Shown here: positions 7,589 through 12,198 of the stretch, piece by piece
Layout of the letters: each line of letters starts with the position of its first letter
Numbering within the stretch: position 1 is the stretch's first letter
NCBI GenBank assembly: GCA_026648125.1
Contig: JAPKGD010000017.1
Coordinates: forward strand, 1 to 12,198
Origin: Bdellovibrionales bacterium
GTDB lineage: Bacteria > Bdellovibrionota > Bdellovibrionia > Bdellovibrionales > UBA1609
Reading direction: 5' to 3'
DNA length: 12,198 nt
The notes under the pieces: model-generated
The model's database searches: none
Told to the model about the DNA's origin: nothing
What the model saw: only the letters and a program-made list of their open reading frames with translations
Translations under genes and position numbers: made by a program

Positions 7589-8899
7589 TTAGTCAAAATA
7601 TCCATGCAAATAGTATTGGTTCTCAATGCGATCATGAAAAACCCATAAGGCTTGTCCTTCTGCCGAAAGAGCAAAGTAGTAATCCCGCCCACGCGAGGTG
7701 TCCCACCAGCCGTCTTCCAGCCGCTCAACAGGTTGAGCCGTAATAAATTTGAGCTTTCTGAGGCGTGCAGGACTCAAAGGCTCTGGCTCAGGAAGTAGGC
7801 GGGAGGGGCGAGGAGAATCACTGAGGGACTGGCTGTAAGTGGGCTTAAGTTGAAAGGCTTGGCCGTCAATATCAATAGTGTCTTCGAGCAATTGGCTTGG
7901 TAAAAACTCGGCACTGATTTCCCAAGAGTCTTCGGGCATGATTTCGCTTTGGGGGCGTAAAAATCCAGTGGTCAAAGAAGCCTGCTGAAACACGCTGATT
8001 AAGGATTGAAGTTTGTCTTGGTCTGTTTCTCGTGGTTCCCAAAAATCAAGCTGCTGAATTTTTTCCGAGCAAGGAATGATCTCAATAGACATTTCTTTGA
8101 TCGGATTCTCCAAATCAATTTCAGCCAACTTATTCTCGATGAGCTTCATATAGAGATCAATCTGCCGGCTGGCTTTGACCGGCTTAATCTCAATCAAGTG
8201 ATAGCGATTGGAGTACTCGCAGTGCAGGTGTAGCAAAGCCTTCACGGCAAACTCGCCACGCCCTTGTAGTCGTGCAAACAAACGGTTGAGCGCTCGTTCG
8301 GTGGAATGGAGCAAGAGAGGGAGAAGAGAAACAGCAAAATCAAAGTGCATGTACTCGGTGAGAGGTTCCGTTGGGACCAAGGGGGAAATGATCTGCTTGT
8401 CGCGGCCATGCAACCGACGCCAAACCACCATTCCCGTATCGCCCCAACGCTCTCGCAGAGAGGAGAGAGAGACCTGTTGTAGTTCATTGATTTTCTTAAG
8501 CCCAAGAGAGTAGAAAAAATCAATCATCGACTCCACTTCGCGAACGGCGCGCCAAGCGACAAGGCCTTCCAGATGAATCAATGCCGAGAGTGGGAGGTCA
8601 CCGAGTTCGTTGCTCTCGGCTTGCGGAGCGACAAGAGAAAAAGGTTTAAGTTCGCTTAAAACTTGTGCTGCCGCAGGTGTGTCCGCCACGGCCGCTGTGG
8701 CGCCGGGATAAAAGTCACACACCATTTTTCGAGCTTCGCGAAAGAGCCCGCCCTCACCGCCAAACAAATGGGCGGTGCTGGCAATATCGACAAACACCCA
8801 GCGCGGATCGCGATAGTGTACGCGTGGGCTAAAGGCGAGAAAGGTTTCGGCCACGGCCGGTCTTTCAGCCTTGGGTAAGTTGAGGCATAAGGTCCGCAT
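7589..8899 (-). CDS. imuB: ImuB, Y-family-like mutasome adaptor protein (short N-terminus)
   Basis: A 436-residue inactive Y-family homologue that bridges ImuA, DnaE2 and the beta clamp. FVDIASTAHLFGGEGGL (from residue 36) matches the ImuB region that replaces the second catalytic acid pair of Y-family polymerases. QLDFW at 283-287 fits a clamp-binding motif. The C-terminus (about 385-436, GWWDTSRGRDYYFAL to YYLHGYFD) is the conserved tail of ImuB. The ATG at 8899 has a very strong AAGGAGGG six nt upstream and lies inside imuA with a 35-nt overlap; an in-frame extension to 9004 has no conserved residues. The stretch normally lying before FVDIAS (about 100 residues in ImuB proteins I know) is only about 35 residues here, so much of the N-terminal palm and fingers is absent. 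Confidence 0.93.
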   Translation of the reverse strand: MRTLCLNLPKAERPAVAETFLAFSPRVHYRDPRWVFVDIASTAHLFGGEGGLFREARKMVCDFYPGATAAVADTPAAAQVLSELKPFSLVAPQAESNELGDLPLSALIHLEGLVAWRAVREVESMIDFFYSLGLKKINELQQVSLSSLRERWGDTGMVVWRRLHGRDKQIISPLVPTEPLTEYMHFDFAVSLLPLLLHSTERALNRLFARLQGRGEFAVKALLHLHCEYSNRYHLIEIKPVKASRQIDLYMKLIENKLAEIDLENPIKEMSIEIIPCSEKIQQLDFWEPRETDQDKLQSLISVFQQASLTTGFLRPQSEIMPEDSWEISAEFLPSQLLEDTIDIDGQAFQLKPTYSQSLSDSPRPSRLLPEPEPLSPARLRKLKFITAQPVERLEDGWWDTSRGRDYYFALSAEGQALWVFHDRIENQYYLHGYFD

Positions 8900-9533
8900 A
8901 TTGATCCCTCCTTGGTAATAGATGAGGAATAGGTCGATGCAAGGCGCGGGTGAGATTAAGTCCTTGAGAGGTGAACTCACCCACGAGAGCGAAACGGGCC
9001 GCACTTCGCGGCAGAGGTCGTTGGCTGATTAAAACCGTGGCGCATTGTGCTCGAGCACTGAGTTGGCGCAGCTGAACGAGATGGTGATCGCGCATGGTTT
9101 CTGTTCCCAAGTCGCAAGCTACGGATTCAAACAAAGAAAGAGAAAGAAGTTCTTGCAAGGCCCATAAGCGTTGCTCAGCATTTTTGGGCGCACTAATCAC
9201 GACCAGATGTCTGAGAGCAACATTGTGTTTGCGTAAGGCCCATGGTGAAAGTTGCCCTTGCGATGAACTCAGCCATGCACACCAGCGAGTGCTTTGAGTG
9301 ATCCGACTGGCCGCTTGAATCCATAAAGAGGTGGCGCCAAGCCCGGAGGGGCCATGAAGTAGACTTAACGCTCCTTTGGGAAATCCTTGCCATAGAACAT
9401 ATTGGTCAAGTGCACTCCAGCCGGTGGGCAACCCGTCTGGAGCTCGCACGCCTTCGGGGCGAACCAGCTTAAGTCCTAAAGAAGAACGTAACTCTTCGAT
9501 GGACTGAATTTTTTGTGTTTCCGCCGCGTTCAT
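8865..9533 (-). CDS. imuA: ImuA, RecA-like mutasome protein with degenerate Walker A
   Basis: A 222-residue RecA-fold protein of the ImuA/SulA-like family, which in other bacteria works with ImuB and DnaE2 and modulates RecA during SOS mutagenesis. The stretch LPTGWSALDQYVLWQGFPKGALSLLHG and the following P-loop region match the family. The P-loop reads GPSGLGATS (61-69), with Ala67 where the nucleotide-binding lysine should be, so ATP hydrolysis is doubtful. Position between lexA and imuB supports the call strongly. I chose the ATG at 9533, which has GGAAG about 11 nt upstream; a TTG at 9566 adds 11 residues. No promoter-like sequence or repeat array is seen in the 112 bp after lexA, which suggests read-through from lexA. 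Confidence 0.88.
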   Translation of the reverse strand: MNAAETQKIQSIEELRSSLGLKLVRPEGVRAPDGLPTGWSALDQYVLWQGFPKGALSLLHGPSGLGATSLWIQAASRITQSTRWCAWLSSSQGQLSPWALRKHNVALRHLVVISAPKNAEQRLWALQELLSLSLFESVACDLGTETMRDHHLVQLRQLSARAQCATVLISQRPLPRSAARFALVGEFTSQGLNLTRALHRPIPHLLPRRDQYADLMPQLTQG

Positions 9534-9645
9534 CTTAAAAACAACTTCCTTTCTCAGCGAAGACAAAGCTCCGCCCTCACGTGCATCTCAAAAAAGATGA
9601 ACGCGTCTAAGAAAACTCAAAATAGGGCAAGAGTTTGCGGTGCTA

Positions 9646-10470
9646 CTAATAGCGTCGCAACAAACCCACCACGAGTCCTTGAATGCTGACTTGGTCCGGC
9701 GAAAACCACATAGATGACATACTTGAGTTGGCCGGCCTCAGCTCCACATGGGGGCCCTTCGCCTGTGCCTCATCCGATACGTCGGAATGTGCATCACCAT
9801 GTGGATAACTGTGGACAAATAATTTCTCTTTACCTGATCTGTGCAAATAAAAACGCTTTACTGTGGCCTGGTTGTTAACCATAGCGACAACAGTATCGCC
9901 ATTCTTGGCTGAATCCTGACGTTCTACAAAAATAAGATCGCCGTCGAAAATACCATCTTCAATCATGGATTCGCCCTCAACGCGAAGAGCATAAGTGGTC
10001 TCAGGGTGTCGAATCATGTTTGTTGGAACTTGAATGAATTCATTGTGTTCAAGAGCTTCGATGGGGCGACCTGCTGCAACCCGGCCATATAAAGGTAAAG
10101 AAAGAGACTCCATCGCCAGGGAGTGGCTCGATGGAGTCTCTTTCTTGGGTTGGGTATGGAATGGGTGGTCATTGGTGTTGAGTCTAGGGACCATCCCTAG
10201 ACTCAACGAACTTTGTATTTCATTTGCGGAGTGAAGAACGGTAATGGCGCGCTTGAGGTTGCCACCGGGGACATAGATGTACCGTTTATTCTGGAGCTGC
10301 TGCAGATAGCGCTGCACAGAATTAAAAGAGGCGAGACCAAAGTGGTCACGAATTTCTTGGTAGGAGGGGGCGATGCCATGAGCAGTGAGATACTGCTCAA
10401 TAAACTCGAGCACCGCCTTTTCTTTGGCGGTGAGAGGGAGAAGGATTTCGCTTTGGTCATTTCGCTTCAT
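9646..10470 (-). CDS. lexA: LexA SOS repressor with extended linker
   Basis: A 274-residue LexA. Residues 1-78 form the winged helix-turn-helix (LTAKEKAVLEFIEQYLTAHG, SFNSVQRYLQQLQ, ending GNLKRAITVL). The S24 autoprotease half shows the cleavage site Ala133-Gly134 in GRVAAGRP, the nucleophile S168 in VEGESM and the general base K205 in ATVKRF. Upon DNA damage RecA filaments stimulate self-cleavage and release target genes. It is about 50-70 residues longer than typical LexA. The excess is a Ser/Thr/His/Pro-rich linker (about 80-125) and an insertion at about 220-240 in the catalytic domain. The linker DNA contains two long inverted repeats. The ATG at 10470 follows AAAAGG at 8-nt spacing. 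It heads the imuA-imuB-dnaE2 cassette and lies directly downstream of an 11-bp repeat array likely to be its own operator. Confidence 0.96.
   Translation of the reverse strand: MKRNDQSEILLPLTAKEKAVLEFIEQYLTAHGIAPSYQEIRDHFGLASFNSVQRYLQQLQNKRYIYVPGGNLKRAITVLHSANEIQSSLSLGMVPRLNTNDHPFHTQPKKETPSSHSLAMESLSLPLYGRVAAGRPIEALEHNEFIQVPTNMIRHPETTYALRVEGESMIEDGIFDGDLIFVERQDSAKNGDTVVAMVNNQATVKRFYLHRSGKEKLFVHSYPHGDAHSDVSDEAQAKGPHVELRPANSSMSSMWFSPDQVSIQGLVVGLLRRY
9800..9818 (-). other. Two tandem DnaA-box-like 9-mers inside lexA
   Basis: On the minus strand TTGTCCACA is followed by TTATCCACA with a 10-bp period. The second equals the consensus DnaA box; the first has one difference. They encode part of the LexA C-terminal insertion (FVHSYPH). 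Whether they bind DnaA is unknown; coding constraint could explain them. Confidence 0.3.
10098..10146. repeat. 18-bp inverted repeat with 13-nt loop inside the lexA linker
   Basis: The arms at 10098-10115 and 10129-10146 are perfect reverse complements (left arm AAGAAAGAGACTCCATCG on the plus strand). The loop contains a further GCCA/TGGC pairing. The repeat is translated as LexA residues 109-125 and keeps the frame open. On the lexA transcript it would form a very stable hairpin. Confidence 0.9.
10177..10207. repeat. 14-bp perfect inverted repeat with 3-nt loop inside the lexA linker
   Basis: GTTGAGTCTAGGGA at 10177-10190 and its exact reverse complement at 10194-10207 flank a 3-nt loop. 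It encodes LexA residues 89-98 (LSLGMVPRLN), between the winged helix and the protease domain. It lies 30 nt from the 18-bp inverted repeat. Confidence 0.92.
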
Positions 10471-10491
10471 GAGTGCTGCCTTTTGAAGGAG

Positions 10492-10557
10492 AAATGTGTA
10501 AGTTACTCATAAGTTATGTGTAACAAAGGTGTAAGTCAAGTGTAAGTTAGGAGTAAG
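10492..10557. promoter_or_regulatory. Six tandem 11-bp units upstream of lexA, probable LexA operator array
   Basis: Reading the plus strand, six consecutive 11-mers start at 10492, 10503, 10514, 10525, 10536 and 10547. Four end in GTAAG, one in ATAAG and one in GTAAC. On the minus strand this gives CTTAC or GTTAC-like half sites every 11 bp, one helical turn. Some adjacent half sites also pair as inverted GTTA-N4-TAAG/C (10502-10513, 10513-10524). The TTAC core resembles the TTAC-N3-GTAA motif I recall for Bdellovibrio LexA, but the spacing differs. The direct 11-bp period recalls the GTTC-N7-GTTC operators of alphaproteobacteria. The array ends about 20 bp before the lexA start and overlaps the predicted promoter. 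Binding by LexA is inferred. Confidence 0.7.
10511..10539 (-). promoter_or_regulatory. lexA: Predicted sigma-70-type promoter for lexA
   Basis: On the minus strand TTGACT (10534-10539) matches five of six -35 bases. It is separated by exactly 17 bp from TAACTT (10511-10516), a modest -10. Both lie within the 11-bp repeat array, so any protein bound there would block RNA polymerase. The start point would fall near 10504, leaving a leader of about 35 nt. Confidence 0.5.
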
Positions 10558-10594
10558 ATCAGCTCCGGATGTTTCAGATTTGCTAAGTAAAATC

Positions 10595-10628
10595 AGGGGG
10601 TTCCCCTACAGGCTCGGCCATGGTCGAG
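10595..10628. repeat. Two adjacent short palindromes between lexA array and terminator
   Basis: AGGGG-GTT-CCCCT (10595-10607) is followed by CTCGGCCATGGTCGAG (10613-10628), a 16-bp palindrome apart from one G/T position. They lie upstream of the lexA operator array and downstream of the 148-residue gene's terminator. No function can be assigned; a dimeric regulator site is possible. Confidence 0.4.
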
Positions 10629-10659
10629 GGCAAGCCTAGACCAAATAATTTTTTGTGAT

Positions 10660-10696
10660 CAAAAAAGAAAAAGGCCCAAACGGTGTCGTTTGAGCC
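10660..10696 (-). terminator. Intrinsic terminator of the 148-residue secreted protein gene
   Basis: On the minus strand GGCTCAAACG, loop ACAC, CGTTTGGGCC makes a 10-bp stem (one G-T pair), followed by TTTTTCTTTTTT. It begins about 25 bp after the stop codon at 10722 and separates that gene from the lexA cassette. Confidence 0.9.
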
Positions 10697-10721
10697 TCAT
10701 CCCAAAATCAAAAGGTTCGAC

Positions 10722-11168
10722 TTACTTGCAGTCGGCTTCAAAATCCGTGTTCTCGGTGCGGTTAATCCACATGCGAGCAACAGGGGGAGTTTCCGACTTG
10801 CTGTCTTTATCGTAAGTGATAACGACCTGGAGACTCTGATCCGCATCGGTGGAACGAAACACATCGAGATATTCAACATCGCTCTCAAAGCTGCCCAAAA
10901 AACGGGTGCGTTGAAAGATGGAGTTGCGAACGGAAGGATTTAAAATGGCCTTCTGAATGATCACTCGGCGACCATCAAAAAGCACATTGTAACTGGGACC
11001 GCCAATGGGAACGGGACGATCTTGAGGCTTCAATGGGCCGCAGAGATACACTTGCCAGCGATCCTTAAGAACCGTGCGTGATCCCGGCTGCTTCATACTT
11101 CTCGCAGAAGCTAAAGATGTTGTCGTTGCCACAGCGGCAACAAGCAAAATTCCAATAATCTTTTTCAT
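10722..11168 (-). CDS. Small secreted protein of unknown function
   Basis: A 148-residue product that I do not recognise. Residues 1-23 (MKKIIGILLVAAVATTTSLASA) are a textbook Sec signal peptide with an Ala-x-Ala cleavage site. The mature protein has no membrane segment. It has one cysteine near the middle (YLCGP) and one at the extreme C-terminus (ADCK), which could form a disulfide. Beta-strand-like stretches (SYNVLFDGRRVIIQKAIL, SLQVVITYDKD) suggest a small beta-rich periplasmic domain. The ATG at 11168 follows AGAGGAG at 5-nt spacing, clearly better than the in-frame start at 11240, which would bury the signal peptide. It is monocistronic, with its own terminator downstream and a long hairpin-containing leader region upstream. 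Confidence 0.85.
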   Translation of the reverse strand: MKKIIGILLVAAVATTTSLASARSMKQPGSRTVLKDRWQVYLCGPLKPQDRPVPIGGPSYNVLFDGRRVIIQKAILNPSVRNSIFQRTRFLGSFESDVEYLDVFRSTDADQSLQVVITYDKDSKSETPPVARMWINRTENTDFEADCK

Positions 11169-11265
11169 GAAAACTCCTCTTGGTAAAAGTAACGTTTTAA
11201 AACTCATCAGCTCCATAAAATGCGCAGAGATACCCCTCAATAGAATTGAAAATCAAAGAGCCATC

Positions 11266-11308
11266 TTCATGGTCTGCCTCCCAGATTTCGAGGCAGGCCT
11301 ACCATGAA
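11266..11308. repeat. Nested inverted repeat upstream of the 148-residue gene
   Basis: Outer arms TTCATGGT and ACCATGAA (8 bp) enclose inner arms CTGCCTC and GAGGCAG (7 bp) with a 9-nt loop and a 4-nt bulge on one side. It lies about 100 bp upstream of the start at 11168. It could be a leader structure or a binding site; no T-run follows on either strand. Confidence 0.55.
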
Positions 11309-11342
11309 TCAGTTTTCATGTACGTTTAAATTTTAAATAGAG

Positions 11343-11368
11343 AAAAAATTTGCCCTTATTTGGGCAAA
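11343..11368 (-). terminator. Hairpin with T-run, probable terminator for the cysteine-rich gene
   Basis: On the minus strand TTTGCCC and GGGCAAA make a 7-bp stem with a 6-nt loop, directly followed by six T. It faces the right way to end transcription coming from the gene at 11568, about 200 bp further up. Confidence 0.6.
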
Positions 11369-11441
11369 AAAGTGACGGCATTTTTAGCCCCAAATATTTC
11401 CTGTAGAGGTAGCGACACGATTCCGAAACGAATTTAATGTA

Positions 11442-11464
11442 AAAGCCCCTCATTAAGGGGCTTT
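11442..11464. terminator. 9-bp GC-rich hairpin in the gene-free stretch
   Basis: AAAGCCCCT and AGGGGCTTT pair perfectly around CATTA. On the minus strand the stem ends in TTTT before ACATT, so it is a plausible partial terminator. On the plus strand the following sequence is not a clean T-run. Confidence 0.5.
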
Positions 11465-11532
11465 CTGGGCTTTTCATTTTATTGAACCTGGTTACAGGCT
11501 GAGTACGGCAAGTAACCGAAAATTTCTCTGGG

Positions 11533-11559
11533 TAGACCGCTCCTTATAGGAGCGGTCTA
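11533..11559. terminator. 11-bp perfect hairpin just after the cysteine-rich gene
   Basis: TAGACCGCTCC and GGAGCGGTCTA are perfect reverse complements with a 5-nt loop, 8 bp beyond the stop codon at 11568. No T-run follows on the minus strand, so it is more likely a 3'-end stabiliser or factor-dependent site than a simple intrinsic terminator. Confidence 0.55.
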
Positions 11560-11567
11560 GATGAAAT

Positions 11568-12198
11568 TTAAAACCCGCCGCCTGAATAACATCCTCCGGG
11601 CGTCCAAACCTCTTTGGCGCCAAAGGTGCCATTCACGCATTTCTCTGCAACTAAGTCGTCGCCTTGGCAGCTCGATCGGAGAGCGCCATGCTGAACGTAA
11701 TATTCACTGTCCCAGCTGATAAAAACATGGCAGGCGGTGCCGGATGTTTTTACTTTTGAAATGGTTCCATTATTACAGCTTACATTCACAGTTTCATATT
11801 GCGAGCAATTGCCCTGGTACCAATCCATAAAAACGCAGTTGTAAAAGGGTTGTGGAGCGGCGCCATGGGTGATCACCACTCGTTTGGGAGTACCAGGATT
11901 GAGATTGGATGACCAATCAAAGTTACAGTTTGCCGGCGGGTTAACAGTCAAACTCACGTTGGAAGTGGTGAGGCGAATATTGTTCGAGCTGTCGTAAACT
12001 TCCAAATGTCGAACGTAAGTCCCAGCGAGATTTGGATCATCCATCTTAGTACTTTGTGACCAGCTCGTGCCGCCAGTGAGGCTGAGGACAAAGGGCCCTT
12101 GATTGACGGTGTTCGTAGTACCATATTTTTTGAATGTGCCAACTAACTTCACCACACCACCAGCAGGAACACCACTGCAATTGACGGATTCAGTCACA
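11568..12198 (-). CDS. Cysteine-rich, probably exported protein, C-terminal part (cut by window edge)
   Basis: The frame is open from the window edge to a stop at 11566-11568 boundary and yields about 209 residues. The apparent GTG at the edge is probably internal. The first half (VPAGGVVKLVGTF to SNVSLTVNPPANC) is beta-rich with Thr/Ser/Asn-heavy strands, like an Ig-like module of a surface protein. The second half has eight to nine cysteines (YNC, GNCSQ, VSCNN, TACH, SSCQ, EKCVNG, GGCYSGGGF), suggesting a disulfide-bonded domain. Such composition is usual for periplasmic or surface-exposed proteins. I recognise no specific family. No membrane segment is visible in this part. It ends in a Gly-rich tail and is followed by several hairpins. 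Confidence 0.7.
   Translation of the reverse strand, partial: VTESVNCSGVPAGGVVKLVGTFKKYGTTNTVNQGPFVLSLTGGTSWSQSTKMDDPNLAGTYVRHLEVYDSSNNIRLTTSNVSLTVNPPANCNFDWSSNLNPGTPKRVVITHGAAPQPFYNCVFMDWYQGNCSQYETVNVSCNNGTISKVKTSGTACHVFISWDSEYYVQHGALRSSCQGDDLVAEKCVNGTFGAKEVWTPGGCYSGGGF

Larger units (their letters stand above)
11169..11567. other. Gene-free stretch of 399 bp rich in hairpins
   Basis: No convincing gene lies here. From left to right it holds a palindromic decamer GTTTTAAAAC (11194-11203), the nested repeat at 11266-11308, an AT-rich patch with a T-run hairpin, a GC-rich 9-bp hairpin, a small CCTG/CAGG and GGTTAC/GTAACC pairing set near 11487-11517, and the 11-bp hairpin beside the next gene. 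A small RNA in the minus direction cannot be excluded. Confidence 0.5.

Noticed and set aside
8900..9004. Upstream start for imuB
   Set aside because: The extension is non-conserved, overlaps imuA further, and ignores the strong AAGGAGGG before 8899.
9582..9597. CATCT/AGATG hairpin between lexA and imuA as a terminator
   Set aside because: The 5-bp stem is too weak and the T-run lies in the loop rather than after the stem.
10492..10557. CRISPR-like or iteron replication array
   Set aside because: Units are only 11 bp with no spacers, no replication initiator gene is near, and the position on the lexA promoter favours an operator.
11316..11477. Possible small minus-strand gene of about 53 codons beginning MKSPESPLMRG
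   Set aside because: It runs straight through two hairpins, has no good ribosome site, and its Lys/Phe/Tyr-rich end reflects AT-rich DNA rather than a protein-like pattern.

Overview
The window reads as chromosome of a Gram-negative bacterium of moderate GC content, most likely a relative of Bdellovibrio (Bdellovibrionota) or another former deltaproteobacterium. The evidence is a lexA-imuA-imuB-dnaE2 mutagenesis cassette, a LexA winged-helix domain whose style I associate with that group, diaminopimelate synthesis (dapF), and several proteins with clear Sec signal peptides for export to a periplasm. The assignment rests on family knowledge; no rRNA or other decisive marker is present.

Left part (1-2370): three minus-strand genes run leftwards as a tight unit. 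They are dapF (diaminopimelate epimerase), a ferredoxin-NADP-reductase-like flavoprotein with a C-terminal plant-type 2Fe-2S domain that overlaps dapF by ATGA, and the start of a secreted protein cut by the window edge. Facing away from dapF is a small secreted staphylococcal-type nuclease (2370-2831, plus). It ends 4 bp from the end of a convergent 467-residue secreted protein of unknown function that may have a papain-like Cys/His pair.

Centre (4356-10557): a complete SOS mutasome cassette, all minus strand, in the order lexA, imuA, imuB, dnaE2. ImuB starts 35 nt inside imuA, dnaE2 follows imuB after 5 nt, and imuA follows lexA after about 110 nt with no obvious promoter of its own, so all four are probably one LexA-controlled transcript. 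By family knowledge ImuA and ImuB recruit the error-prone polymerase DnaE2 to the sliding clamp for translesion synthesis, and LexA represses the set until RecA-triggered self-cleavage. Upstream of lexA lies a 66-bp array of six 11-bp units, in phase with the DNA helix, with a plausible -35/-10 promoter inside it. This is the strongest candidate regulatory system in the window.

Several parts of the cassette are unusual. The LexA linker is long, and its DNA contains two long inverted repeats (14-bp and 18-bp arms). ImuB lacks most of the usual N-terminal palm/finger segment, ImuA lacks the Walker A lysine, and DnaE2 lacks the N-terminal PHP histidines.

Right part (10660-12198): a small secreted protein (148 aa) with a strong terminator, then a 399-bp gene-free stretch holding four hairpins, then the 3' part of a cysteine-rich exported protein that runs off the window.
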